Shown: piece after piece, positions 25,705 through 39,900 of the stretch
Layout of the letters: each line of letters opens with the position of its first letter
Numbering within the stretch: the first letter of the stretch is position 1
Origin: Hyaloscypha bicolor E
Lineage: Eukaryota; Ascomycota; Leotiomycetes; Helotiales; Hyaloscyphaceae
Assembly (NCBI RefSeq): GCF_002865645.1
Contig: NW_020194512.1
Location: 3,327,183-3,391,182, forward strand
Length of the DNA stretch: 64,000 bases
Direction: 5' to 3'
Notes under the pieces: generated by a model
Told to the model about the DNA's origin: nothing
What the model saw: only the letters and a program-made list of their open reading frames with translations
The model's database searches: none
Program-made: the position numbers and the translations under genes

Positions 25705-26784
25705 AAGGCTTAGAAGTTATATAAGAATTGTTTATAAATAATAAGAAGACTTTAGTAAAATAGTTTTTATTTCTTTTTCTTTAAATATTAGTATTTATAG
25801 TTAGAGTCTGTTTTTAAATATTAAACTATTTATTCTAAAGAAGTAATAATTAGATTAAGATCTAAAAAGGGAATTTTCGGGCTTTCTTTTAAGGCAGATA
25901 GCTTAGAAATCTAAAAAATAGTTATATTAAACTAGTTTAAAGCTATAAATAAAGGCTTTCTTAATATAGACTATTTATTTTGTATATATATTTCTAGGCT
26001 AAATAATAATAAATAATCTAAAGCTTAATAAAAAATATAAATATAGAATTTAATTCTCTAAATATAAAAAATATTTTAAATTTAGAATATTATTAAATTT
26101 AAGATATTATTAAATTTAAGATATTATTAAATTTAAAATATTATTAAATTTTATTAATAATAGTAAATAAATTTTTTAATAAAAAAACTAGAAATTAAAA
26201 GAATTATATATAAATATATTCTTATATATATATAATAATAAAATAACGAAATTTTTTTTAGAAATAAGAATTAATAAAATATTAATATATATTAATTCTT
26301 ATAATACTCGAAAAATATCTAATATTATTAATACTAGTATTAATATTTTAGGTATTTTTATTAAACCTATTTAAAACTTAATAAAAATAATATAATAAAG
26401 TATTAACTAAGTATCTAGCTTTATTAGTTAAGTTTTTAAAATATTAAAAATAAAAGTAAATAATAAAAACTTTTTTAAAATTAGTATATTAAATAAATAA
26501 AATAAAATAAAATAATAAGTTCTATTTATATTTTATTTAAGCTATTTATTAATAATATAAATAGATATTTATATAACAGAAATATATAATAGATTAAATC
26601 TAATTAGATAAAGCTTCTATTTATTACTATTCTAGTATTATATTTCTATCTAATTAGATAATAGTATTATTTATTAAATAAGCTAAAAATTAGAAAAGAA
26701 ATTAAGATTTTAAAGAAAATAACTAGTTTATTATTATTAAAAATTAGTATTTAGCTAGTTTTATATAAGACTTAAAATATCTTT
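25705..26784. repeat. AT-rich spacer with 17-bp tandem repeats
   Basis: No gene is visible. ATATTATTAAATTTAAG is repeated four times at 26087-26153. The rest is RIP-degraded sequence of unknown origin. Confidence 0.5.
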
Positions 26785-26789
26785 ACTAG

Positions 26790-27114
26790 TATTAGTATAG
26801 CTATTTCTTTGAGAGTTATATATATAGTTATAGGATATAGATAATAGAATATAAGTAATAGAATATAAGTAATAGAATATAGGTAATAAGATATAAGTAA
26901 TAAAATATAGGTAATAAAATATAGTTATATAACCTTATATCCTATTAGTAATTTAACTAGTATACTAGATCTCTTTAGGCTTAGCAGATTTAGGAATTAT
27001 ATATTAATACTATAATACTATAATTCCTACTTCTAAATAATAACTTTACTAACTATATATAAATAGTACTTCTATATTTATATAATAGTACTATATATTA
27101 CTAGTAAACTAATA
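26790..27114 (+). repeat. 5' LTR of Copia 1 (325 bp)
   Basis: Six consecutive 14-bp units close to AATATAGGTAATAG lie between about 26833 and 26920. The 3' LTR has only two, and the length difference of 56 bp equals four units. Confidence 0.85.
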
Positions 27115-30100
27115 CTAATTAGTTAGTACTTATAGATTAGAAATAGAATAGTTATACTAAAAGAGATATCCGGTAGCTTTTAGTAATATTAATCTAACTA
27201 TATTAAAAAAAAGAATTATTTATTAATTCTATAAAAAAGTATCCGGTAGCCTAAAAAAGAAAACTCTAGTTCTTACTAATTAATAAGTAGTTAGCCTTTT
27301 AATTATCTATTTATTTAATTTCTATTATTTTTTAAAACTAACTTCTTTTAGCTCTAAAACTATTTTTTTAGAAACTATCTTTCTATTTATATAATACCTG
27401 TATTTACAGGACTCTCTTTCCGGAATATATATCCTATATATACTTTTAAAGCTCTTTAATTACGATTTCGATTTTATTATTAAATTGAGTTCTTTAAACT
27501 TTAAACTTTCCCGAAATCGTAATATTTCACTTCCTAAATTTCTTGTTATAAATAAAATATTTAAGAGCAAAATATTTACTTTAATACCTATAATATTTTT
27601 AGGTATTTAAAGTATCTAATATCTTAATTAGGTATTTAAACTAGATATCTGGTATCTGAACTAGATATCTAAATATCTTTATTACTAAACTCTATTATAA
27701 ACTACTTTATTCTTGAATTCCTCTTACTATAAATTATATATATATATTAGAAAGGGCTTAGCCCTAAAGGTTTAGGATAGTAAATCTTTAGAATAGATAT
27801 AAGTAAATAAAGAAATAGAAGAATAGTATTAACCTAGCTAGCTCTAATTATAAAGAAATCCTGAATTACCTTAATACTAGATTATTTTAATATAAGATAG
27901 AAAAGTTAACTAATAAAAACCTTTAGAAATTATTTAAAGAGAATTTTAGTAATTTTAACCTCGAGATATTTAATTAACTAGATTAATATATATTATACTA
28001 ATTATAAGCTATTTTATAATATAATAGTATTTATATTAAATATAATTATAGTTATTTTACTATTATATAGTCTCTAGTTAATACTATTTAGAGAAAAGAG
28101 TAATATATCTAGATTACTAATAATATTATTACTACTAAATAAGATTTTAAAATAGGCTCTATTACCTTATTATATATATCCCTAAATAATAGTATTATAA
28201 GAAATCGATATATTAAACTAATTATTACTTATATTTTCTTATAACCTATTATCTCTTTATTATCTATAATTGTTTTTACTAGTACTAGACTATAAAGAGC
28301 TAAAGCTAATAATCTTTTATTATCTTTACTACTTCCAAATAGCCTTTTAGTTAGCCCTTTTACTATAAAGCTAATTAGAGAAGTAGTAAAAATAAATACC
28401 GAGATATAGAAATATAATAGAACTAATAGTAGTTTTAACTAAAAACTTACTATCTTTTTTAATATTTACTAATATATAAAGTTTCTATAACAGGTATTAA
28501 TAAGAGCTTTCTTTACTATATTAAAAAGACTAGTATAAAATTACTTTTATAATAACTAGCTCTTTTAATATATATATAAAGAGGCCTATATAAATATTTA
28601 TAGCTTCTTTAAAAGCTCTGGTTTTTAATATTAAAATTTAGATAAATGAAATATTATTATAATAATAACTATAATAGCTTAATATCCTAAAAAGATAATA
28701 TTTGAGCTTGTCTAATTACTAATTAATAATCTATATAAATTATAATATAGACTAGTATCTATTTTATAAAATACTAAATTCTTATATAATAAGATTATTA
28801 CTTTTTATTAAGGTATACTAGTATATTAATATATAGTCTCGAATTCTTTTCCTAATTTCGGCTAACTTATTAATAAGCTCTAATTATCTATTACTATTTA
28901 TAAGAAGAAATAATAGATTAATACCGAGATTCTCTTTACTAATTAATAATACTATTCTTAAAACTCTCTAAACTACTATTTATCCGGAAATTATTAATAT
29001 AGATCTAGCTATAACTTTGGAACCTATAATAACTACTTTAAGCCCTATAACTATAATAATTATATTTCGAAGTTATATTTTATATATAAGAGACCCGAAT
29101 ACTATTTATAAAAGTATATACCAGAAGAATAAGAGATTAAAAAAGCTTGATTTAAGAATAGAAATATTTACTAATTTAGATCTCGAAATACCTATAATTT
29201 TAATAAATGCTTTAGTAGTATTTATATATAGTATATTACTAAATTCAAAAGAAAAGAGAATAATAAGAATAGTAAGAATAAACTAGTAAATAATGCTTTT
29301 AAAGCCTTATTAGTAGAAATAGATAAAAAAAAGAAATATTACTCTAATTTCTATTTTATTTCTATTAAGAGCTTTTTAGCTACTTTTATAGTTTCTGCTT
29401 TTACTATTTCTATAACTAATACCTTTATAAATAACCTTATATCTCTTTTTTTTATATACTAGATAATAGATAAAAACTATATTTTAGAGCCTATTAAATA
29501 AATAGAAGATATTTAGATATTTATAATTAATAGTATATTAAAATATAATATTTACTATTTTTATAAAATTATAATTAATACTAGAGCCTTTGGATTCTTA
29601 ATTACTAGTTCTAATTAATTCCAAGCTTTATAATAGACTAATAGTAATATCTAATTTAATATCTAGTTTAGTATTAGATCTATATTCTCTATTAGATCTA
29701 TAATAGTAAGAATACTAATTAGGTAAGTATAATTCTATATTATACTTATAAAGACTTTATTTTTATTTAGCTTAGCTAATATAGATAAGCTAGAAGTCTA
29801 TTTTAATATTCTTACTAATTATCTTATTACTTCTAATAAATACTTTATATTTATAATATAATATTTTAGATATTCTTTTTTGTTTTGAAATACTATTTTA
29901 TAAAGCTTTATTTCCGAATTCTTTATTTATAATTTTTGCTTTTTTATAAAAGTCAAATTATAATATCTATATTACTATTTTAGTTATTTATTTATTAATA
30001 AGCTTTAAAATATACTAGAATAAGTAGGCTATAATATTAATATAAAAGCTTTTAAATACTTTATAAAGTACTATAAGTAATACCAGAAATTCGGATAATT

Positions 30101-32842
30101 ATTAGAATAATTTAAATTTAATCTAAGAAATAATATTAGCTTTAATTACTTTATTATTATTAATATTTTCTATATTTCTAATAAGTTTATATTCTATATT
30201 ATTAATAAAGGTACTAGATATTAAGTTAGCTAATAGCTTTAAAATATTAGTATATTATATACTTAAGATATTTTAAAGTAGTATTAGATTAATATTTATT
30301 TAGGCTCTTCTAATTAGATTATAGTAAATACCGGAAAGTAGTTTACTAATAAGAAGTTTATTTAGCTTATAAATACTATAAGAACTAAGGTTAAAATTGT
30401 TTTTATAGAAGCTTATAGTTCTATTAGAATTATAGAATACTACTATAGCCTAATTTAATATACTTATTTTATTATTATAGCCGAAATTAATAGAATTAAT
30501 AAAGATACTATATTTTAAATAGCTTTTAAAGCTATTAATAATTTTACTAGACCTAATAATATTATTCTAACTCTTTTAGTTTATAGTACTTTATCCCGAA
30601 TAACCGAATATAATATTCTATTACTAATTATATTATAGTAATTAGTAATACTTAAAAAAGTAATAATAGAAATTTAGAAACTTTAAGCTAGATATTAGAT
30701 TATAAATACTTTAAATACCTGAAATAGTTCTAGTACTACTAATATCTATAAACTTCTTTTAAATTCAAATATTCTTATATAATATAAAGGAAATACCGGT
30801 TAATCTAGTAATTGAAATAGACTATATAAGCTAATAGCTATTAATAGAGAGAACTATATACTAGCTTTACTATATAGTAATATTATCTTTTATTTAACTT
30901 CTATAAAGCCCTTTTATATAGGGAATATTAAAGTTATTACTAATAGCTCTAAACCTGAATCTGTTCCCGAATTCTATAATAAGGCTAAAAGTAATATAAG
31001 TATAATTTCTTCTATTATTTCTATTATTTTACTAAAGTATAATAAAGGATACTTTTATAAAAATCCAGATATTATAGTATTTCTATAAGATAATAACCTA
31101 TATAAGAACTCCTATTAAGTTAAAATTACTAGCCTTCTAGTAAAGAATATATTTAAAGTTATTTCTAGATCTCAAATATATTAAAAAAAAATATATATAT
31201 TTTTAATTCCCGGTTTATTAATAAAGTTAAGAATAAGAATATAGAAAAAGAGCTTAAGAAGTCGAGACTAGTTATCTAGGTTTATAATAATAATAAGAAA
31301 TATATAATATTAATATAATTACTTACTATTTAATATATTAGCTAAAGAATTATCTTTAGTATTACTACTATAATAATAGATATTATAGAACTATATTTAT
31401 ATAATATCTTATAAGCTTATATCTAATTAATAACTTTACTTAACTATAATTTTTATATTAACTCATTTTATAAGCTTATTAGAAAGCTAAATCTGAATAA
31501 TAATTCGGTTTTAAAGGTTATAAAATTATTATATAGTATACCGGAAGCTGGAAACTACTAGTTTAAGATTTACTATTTTTATTATATTAATAAGCTTTCT
31601 ATAAAATAGTTAACTTATAATTCTTGTTTTTTCTATAATAAGTAATTTTTCGGAATTATTAGCCTTTAAACTAATAATATCCTGTTTATTAGAACTAACG
31701 ATTTTATAAAGATAGAATAATTAAAGCTTTAAAAAACTAAGTTCTTAGCTAAAGAGTATAAATATCTTATTATTAATTATAATTTCAAGTTTAATAAAGG
31801 TATTATTTATATAAATACTACTAGAATTACTTTTATATAGGAATACTAGTATAAAAACCTTCGAACTATTTCTATAAAAAATATTATTACTATAAGTAGT
31901 AAGAATACTATTTATTAAGATCTTTCTATTAAGAACTAATATATTATCTAATATATTAGAGAAATATATATTATATTAGTCTATTAACTAGAAGCTTTAT
32001 ATAATCTATTAATTATTATTTAAGCTACTAAACCTTCGGAAACTAATATAAAGGCATTTAATAAGTATATTTAATAGTAAATTAAGAATACTATTAGAGG
32101 ACTGAGATTTGTAAAACTAGTAAAAGAGTTCTTATATTTAATTGTTTTTATAAATACTTTATTTATAAATAATAGAGATCTCTTCTCTTAAATCAGATAT
32201 ATTCTAGTTCTAGTAAATAGAACTAAATATACTAATATTATCTATTAGTTCTCTACTAAATATAAGAGAGTTACTAGAAGTATTCTAGTTTCGGAATTCT
32301 ATAATATAGCTTATAGCTTTAATATAAGTACTTTAGTTAAATCTATAATTAATAAAATACTAGAAATAGAACTATTACTAGTAGTCTATATAGATTCGAA
32401 GTTATTATACGAATGCTTTATTAAATTAGAAACTACTCGAGAAAAGTATCTAATAATTAATATAATATATCTTTATTAGGTACATAAATAATAAGAGATT
32501 ATAGAAGTCAAATAGATTAAAAGAGAATCGAATTCTGCCGATTCTATAACGAAATTAAAGCTAATAAATATCCTCAAGTACCTAATTAATATAAATACTA
32601 TATAATTAAATATAGAGAAATAGATTAAATATAGATAAAGCAGGAAATAGATATATAGAATAGAAGAATATTATAAGAGGAGAAGTTATATATAAAAGGC
32701 TATAGCCTTTAGTATATAACTAAAACCTCGGAAGTAATATAGATATATAGAATATTTAGGAAATCTAGTATTAGGCCGGATTAGGGAATTTATATATAAT
32801 TAGAAAGAAATACTATTTTTCGTATTTTTAGAGAGTTTCTAG
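27115..32842 (+). pseudogene. Copia 1 gag-pol remnant
   Basis: Domain order is gag, protease, integrase, reverse transcriptase, RNase H, as in Ty1/Copia. The protease active site reads N-T-R-A at 29577-29588 in place of D-T-G-A. The integrase carries an N-T-G-K-x-F segment near 30326, where Asp is expected in place of Asn. The reverse transcriptase catalytic pair is Asn-Asn at 31673-31678 in the context T-N-N-I-L-F-I. RNase H ends near 32560. TAG and TAA codons replace Gln and Trp throughout. An 89-codon stop-free stretch at 29017-29286 is a chance survivor of the gag-to-protease region and starts from TTG. Nothing functional can be made. Confidence 0.85.
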
Positions 32843-33111
32843 TATTAGTATAACTATTTCTTTAGAAGTTATATATATAGTTATAAGATATAGGTAATAG
32901 GATATAGGTAATAGAATATAATTATATAATCTTATATCCTATTAGTAACTTGACTAGTAAACTAGACCCCTTTAGGCTTAGTAGATTTAGGGATTATATA
33001 TTAATACTATAATACTATAATTCCTATTTCTAAATAATAACTTTACTAACTATATATAAATAGTATTTCTATATCTATATAATAATACTATATATTACTA
33101 GTTAACTAATA
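32843..33111 (+). repeat. 3' LTR of Copia 1 (269 bp)
   Basis: Begins TATTAGTATAAC after a GAGAGTTTC-type internal end and finishes AACTAATA directly before the ACTAG target duplication. It has two 14-bp minisatellite units. Confidence 0.85.
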
Positions 33112-33116
33112 ACTAG

Positions 33117-36100
33117 AGCTATTTAATAAATATTTTTATTATTTAATTATTATTAAATAACTTTAATTTATTATTATTATATAATAGCTATTTATAAATA
33201 TATATTCTATTTTATTTAAATTTTTAGAATATTATATTATTTATAAATATTTATAAATAATATTAATAATATAAATAATTTTTTAATATATTATTTGGGA
33301 TTATTTAAGTTATTTAGATTATTTAAGTTATTTAGGTTATTTAAATTATTTAGATTATTTAATTAAATTAGATAAGCTAGATAAATAAAAAATAATTAAT
33401 ACCTGAATTAATATAGCTAGGTTTATTAGTTAATTTAAATAAAAAGAAAAGAAATTTATATTAAATTATTACTATAATTATATTTAATTTTTTCTTTTAT
33501 TAGTTTTATTTTAGTTTCTTAATCTAAGCTAAAGATAAGTATTTCTAAATATTATTTAAATATAGCTTAAATAAGCTAAATATATAATAGAATTAATCTA
33601 AATATATATTAAAAAGCTTTTTTTAATATCTAAATAATTCGTTTTAGCTCCTTTAAACCTAGTCTATTATTAAAACTTTTAATTCTTCTATATTAGCTTA
33701 TAGTATTTAAAAGCTATAGGCCGGTTTTATATTTTTTTTAAATAGAAATCCGAATAAATTAACTTCTTTTAATAATTAAAGCTTCTTTTATTATTTCTTT
33801 TTCTAGTATTATATAAAGGAAACTTTATTAGAATTAATTCTAAAAAGAATTAATATAATTATTTGGCGTTTTTAGCTCTAAGAATTATATAATAAGATAT
33901 AAAAATACAAATATATAATATTTAAATTATATAGATTATATTAGAATTTCTTTTTTTTTCTTTTTTTTTTAGCTTGAAATATTATTAATAGAATTAGTTA
34001 CTAGTAATTCTTCTTATAAATTTAATTATTTATTATATTTATTTTCTAAAACTATATTATAAATTTATAATAAAAGAACTTAAAAGCTATAAATAAATAT
34101 AAAGCCAAAATTGGTTCTTTTTTAAAAATAAAAATCTTATATTATATTAAATTATTTTATTATAATATAACTTATAATATAATAATTTATTATATAACTA
34201 TTTATTATATAATAATTTATTATATAATGATTTAATATATAATAATTTAGTATATAATAATTTAATATATAATAATTTAATATATAATAATTTAATATAT
34301 AACTATTTAATATATAACTATTTATAAAATACTTATAAGAAAGTTAAGAATGAAATATATTAATTTATATAAAAAGTCTAAATTTAGAAGTAAAAGCTTT
34401 AGTAAAGAATCGAGAAATATAATATATAAAGATTTCTTTTATTTATTATTATCTTAAAAATTAGGTTATAAATATAGGTTTATTATATTAAATATTTTGA
34501 ATATTTCTGGAATTAATATATTTATTATAATTCGGGTTTTATTTTAAACTTATATTTAATATAAATAATATTAAAGCTTAGTAACTTTCTTTTAAAGCTA
34601 TTTATTTAATTATATATATATTTTAAAAGATTATAAAATTATAAAAGAATATATCTTAATTTATAAATCTCTATTTATTTTAATTAAATTATATGTATTT
34701 TATTCTAAATATAAGTTTCTTATAATTTCTCTAATTCTTCTCTTTTTAAGCTAATTTACTATTTATAGCTAAACTTTTAATATATTTCTTTAATTAGTTA
34801 AATATTTAAAGAAATATTTTCTAAGGCTTTAGAAAATACTAAAAAGTTTATATTTAATAGAAGGTATTATAGAAACTTAATTTGTTTTTAAATAGCTATA
34901 TTATATTTTAGAAGATTTTATTATAAAAAGTATTTTTAGAAATATAATTTTTAGTTCTTTTTAATTTATCTTTATTAAATATATAAAATAGATAATAAAA
35001 AACTATATTAATATAATTTTTAAATATAATAGAAATTAAATCTATAAATACTATATTTCTTAAAGCTTTTTTTATAAATATATTAAATAAATTAAATATT
35101 AGTTTCCCGATTATAATTTCGAATAATAATATACTAAAGCTAAATAAAAAAGCTTAAAGCAAGTTTTTTGAAATATAAACTTAATTGAAAAATATTATAA
35201 GATTTAATTTTATAAGTAAAAAAAGACTATTAAAGGAAAGTATAGAAATAAAGTTTATATTACTAGAATTTCAAATAAAATTTATTTAGAAAATTAAATA
35301 TAATTAAAGAAATACTTTTATTAATATAAGAACTAATTATAATTTATTTATAATAATTATAATAAAGCTATTTCTTGCTTTTTTATAATTCTAAAAAGAT
35401 TATAGTATTTTAGATTTATTATAATTTATAAATAAAGTATTAATATAATTTATAAATAATTTATATATTATTTTTATATTTCTTATAAAATATTAGACTA
35501 GTAATAATCTATTATAATAATATTAAATTATATATATATTTCTATATTTAAATACTAGTTTTCTATAAATTACTTTTCTTTCTAATTTAGAATTATTAAT
35601 TAAAACCATTTTTTATTCTAAGCTATTAGTTTCCTTTATTAATAGTTAAAAAGTAAATTAAAAAAGTTATATATATTTTAAAACTTCTAAAATTATTATA
35701 ACTTAAAATTTATTATAGATATAATATTCTAGACTTAAAAAGGAAAATAGAAGATCTCTTATAAAATCGATTTAAAAGTAAAAAAAGGAAAGCTAGAATA
35801 TAGAAAACTATAGAAATATAAATATATCTTATAATATACTAGTTTATAAAGGGCTTAGTATTTTAAATTTCTCTAGATATATTTTATATAAGTTTTTTTT
35901 AATAATATAACTATATTATATATAGTAATTATATAATTTAAGATAATAGAATATAAATAATAGAAGTAAATTATAATAAAATTCTAATATAAATAAAACT
36001 AATATAAAATATTTTCTTAATAGCTTTATTTTTATTAATAATAAAATACTAAACTAAACTAGTATTTATATAATTAAAAACTAAATATTATTAAATAAAA

Positions 36101-36707
36101 TAATAAAAGAAATAAAGTTAAATATTTAAATTAATAAAAAAGCTATTTAAAAGCTATAAAAATATATTTAATAATTTAAATTAATTATAAGATAAAAATA
36201 TTAAATTATTTAATTCAATTACTAAAAATTTAATAGTTTTATATTATAGAAATTCTTAAAAATATATTAAAAGAAAAACTTTATAAATTCTTTTTATAAA
36301 GTTTCTAATATATTCTAAAAATTCTTTATAGCTATAATTCGAGAATAAATAGTATTAAAGCCTTATAAAAAGAGCTTATAAATAGAATATATAAGAAATT
36401 ACTTTTTATTTAAGAAAATTAAACTAGAAAAAAAAGAAAGCTTTAGAGAAAATTTCGAAATATTTATAGATTTCTAATAATAGCCTTATCTAATTAGATT
36501 TAATACTATTCTCTTAAATAAAACATTCAAATATCCAGGTTATATATTATAGTATAACTTTAATAAATAAAATATATTTTATTTTTTAAGCTTTTTTAAT
36601 TATTTTCTCGAGTTTTTTTAATTATAATTTAATTATTAAAATTTTAATTTTAAAATAAATTTTAATTTCTTAATATAATAGCTAAATAGTTTATTTATAT
36701 TTCATAT
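33117..36707. repeat. AT-rich degraded block with two short tandem arrays
   Basis: About 3.6 kb of A/T-rich sequence without open frames. A 9-bp unit TTATTTA+2 is repeated seven times at 33301-33363. A 15-bp unit close to TTTAATATATAATAA is repeated nine times at 34186-34320. I found no transposon motif. Confidence 0.55.
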
Positions 36708-36978
36708 TATTAGTTTACTAGTAATATATAGTACTATTATATAAGTTATAGAATACTATTTATATAAGATTAGTAAAGTTATTATTTAGAAGTAGGGATT
36801 ATAATATTATAATATTAATATATAATCCCTAAATCTGCTAAGCCTAAAGGGGTCTAGTCTATTAGTCGAGTTACTAATAAAATATAAGGTTATATAACTA
36901 TATCCTGTATCCTATATCCTATTACCTATATCCCGTATCCCGTATCCCGTAACTTCTAAAGAAATAGCTATATTAATA
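36708..36978 (-). repeat. 3' LTR of Copia 2 (271 bp)
   Basis: On the plus strand it shows TATCCCG heptamers repeated around 36925-36950, the minisatellite common to the LTRs of this window. It ends against the GAGAGTTTC-type end of the internal region. Confidence 0.85.
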
Positions 36979-39900
36979 CTAGAAACTCTCTAAAAATATA
37001 AAAAATAGTATCTCTCTCTAATTATATATAAATTCCCTAATCCGGCCTAGTACCAGATTCTGAAATATTCTATATATCTATATTACTTCTAAGGTTTTAG
37101 TTATATACTAAAGGCTGCGGCCTTTTATATATAACTTTTACTTCTATAATATTCTCTTATTTTATATATCTATTTTCTGTCCTATTTATACTCGATCTAT
37201 TTCTCTATATCTAATTATATAGTATTCGTATTAATTAGGTATTTAAGGGCATTTATTAGCTTTAATTTCATTATAGAATCGGTAGAATTTAATTCTCTCT
37301 TAATTTATTTAATTTCTATAATCTCTCATTATTTATATATCTGGCAGAGATATATTATATTAATTATTAGATACTTTTCTCGAGTAGTTCCTAATTTAAT
37401 AAAATATTCATATAATGACTTCGAATCTATATAGACTACTAATAGTAGTTCTATTTCTAGTACTCTATTAATTATAGATTTAACTAAAGTACTTATATTA
37501 AAACCGTAAGCCATACTATAAAGTTCCGAAGCTAGAATACTTCTAGTAACTCTCTTATATTTGGTAAAGAACTAATAGATAATATTAGTATATTTAGTTC
37601 TATTTACTAGAACTAGAATATATCCGATTTGGGAAGAGAGATCTCTATTATTTATAAATAAAGTATCCGTAAAAATAATTAAATATAAGAATTTCTTTAC
37701 TAGCTTTATAAATCTCAATCCTCTAGTAGTATTCTCAATTTGCTATTAAATATATTTATTAAATACCTTTATATTAGTTTCCGAGAGTTTAATAACTTAA
37801 ATAGTAATTAATAGGTTATATAAAGCTTCTGGTTAATAGACTAATATAATATATATTCCTCTAGTATATTAGATAATATATTAGTTCTTAATAGAGAGAT
37901 CTTAATAAATAGTACTTCTACTACTTATAGTAATAGTATTCTTTATAGAAACGGTTTGAAGGTTTTTATACTAGTATTTCTATATAAGAGTAATTCCAGT
38001 AATATTTATATAGATAATACTTTTATTAAACTTGAGATTATAATTAATAGTAAGGTATTTATATTTCTTAGCTAAGAACTTAGCCTTATAGAACTTTAGT
38101 TATTCTGCCTTTATAAAATCGTTAGTTCTAATAAATAGGATATTATTATTTTAAAGGCTAATAATTCCGAAAGGTTATTTATTATAGAAGAGGCAAGAGT
38201 TATAAGTTAACTATTCTATAGAAAGCTTATTAATATAGTAGGAATAGTAAGTTTTAAACTAGTAGTTCCTAGCTTCCGGTATATTATATAGTAGTTTTAT
38301 AACCTTTAGAACTGAATTATTATTTAGATTTAGCTCTCTAGTAAGCTTATAAGATAAGTTAATATAAAAATTATAGTTAAGTAAGGTTATTAATTAGATA
38401 TAAGCTTATAAGATATTATATAAATATAGTTCTATAGTATCTATTATTATAATAGTAATACTAAGAATAATTCTCTGGCTAATATATTAAATAGTAGGCA
38501 ATTATATTAATACTATATATTTCTTATTATTATTATAAGCCTGGATAACTAGTCTTAACTTCTTAAACTCTCTCTCTATATCCTTATTCTTAATCTTATT
38601 AATAAACCGGGAATTAAAAATATATATCTCTTTTAATACCTGAGATCTAGAAATAATCTCAAATATATTCTTTTCTAGAAGGCTAGTAATTTTAACTTAA
38701 TAGGAGTTCTTATATAGGTTATTATTCTATAGGAATACTATAATATCCAGGTTTTTATAAGAATATCCTCTATTATACTTTAGTAAAATAGCAGGAATAG
38801 TAAAAGGAATTATATTTATATTACTTTTAGTATTACTATAGGATTCGGGAACAGGTTCAGGTTTAGGTTTGGGGTTATTAGTAATAACCTTAATATCTCC
38901 TATATAAAAGGGCTTTATAGAAATTAAACGGAAAATAGTATTACTATATAATAAGGCTAGTATATAGTTCTCCCCATTAATGGTTACTAGCTTATATAGT
39001 TTATCCCAACTACCAGGTTAACCGGTATTTCCTTTATACTATATAAGAATATCCGAATTTAAGGGAAGTTTATAGATATTAGTAGTACTAGAACTACTTC
39101 GGGTATTTAGGGTATTTGTAATCTAATATCTAGCTTAAAGCTTCTGAATTTCTATTATTACCTTCTTAAATACTACTAATTACTATAATATAGTTAGTAA
39201 TAGGGTATTATATTCGGTTATTTGAAATAAAGTACTATAAATCAAGAGGGTTAAAATAATACTATTAGATCTAGTAAAATTATTAATAGCCTTAAAAGCT
39301 ATTTGGAATATAGTATCTTTATTAATTCTATTAATTTTAGCTATAATAATAAAGTAAATATATTAAATCGGGCTATAATAGTATTTTATAATTCTAATAG
39401 AATTATAAGCTTTTATAGAAATAATTTTGACCTTAGTTCCTATAGTATTTATAAGCTAAATAAACTTCTTACTAGTAAACTACTTTCCGGTATCTATTAT
39501 AATCTAATTAGGAAGGCCTAAATAGATATTAATCTAATATTACTTTAGGGTATTTCAAGTATATAATATACTAATATTTTAAAGCTATTAGCCAGCTTAA
39601 TGTCAAATGCTTTTATTAATAATATAGAGTATAGGCTTACCGGAAATATAGAAAATATTAATAATAATAGAATAGTTAAAGCTAATATTATCTTTTAGAT
39701 TAAACTTGAATTATTCTAGTAATTGTCCGAATTTCTGGTATTACTTATAGTATTTCGTAAGGTATTTAAAGGCTTCTATATTAATATTATAGCCTGCTTA
39801 TTCTAGTATATTTCAGAGCTTACTAATAGATAAATAACCAAAACAGTAATATAGATATTATAATTTAACTTCTATAAAAAAGCAGAAGTTATAAGTAAAG

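Larger units (their letters stand above)
26790..33111 (+). mobile_element. Ty1/Copia element 1, RIP-inactivated
   Basis: Complete 6.3-kb element with LTRs of 325 and 269 bp and a perfect 5-bp target duplication ACTAG (26785-26789 and 33112-33116). LTR ends are TATTAG...AACTAATA, consistent with RIP-altered TGTTAG...AACTAACA. It belongs to the same family as the elements at 36708-43126 and 55211-61628. Confidence 0.9.

Noticed and set aside
29017..29286. 89-codon frame as a stand-alone gene
   Set aside because: It lies within the Copia 1 internal region, begins at TTG and matches the corresponding degraded region in Copia 3; it is a chance stop-free stretch of gag-pol.
39303..39521. 72-codon plus-strand open frame inside Copia 2
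   Set aside because: It is antisense to the integrase of the minus-strand element. An almost identical antisense frame exists at 58778-58996 in Copia 3. RIP creates stops mainly in the sense frame, so antisense frames survive by chance.
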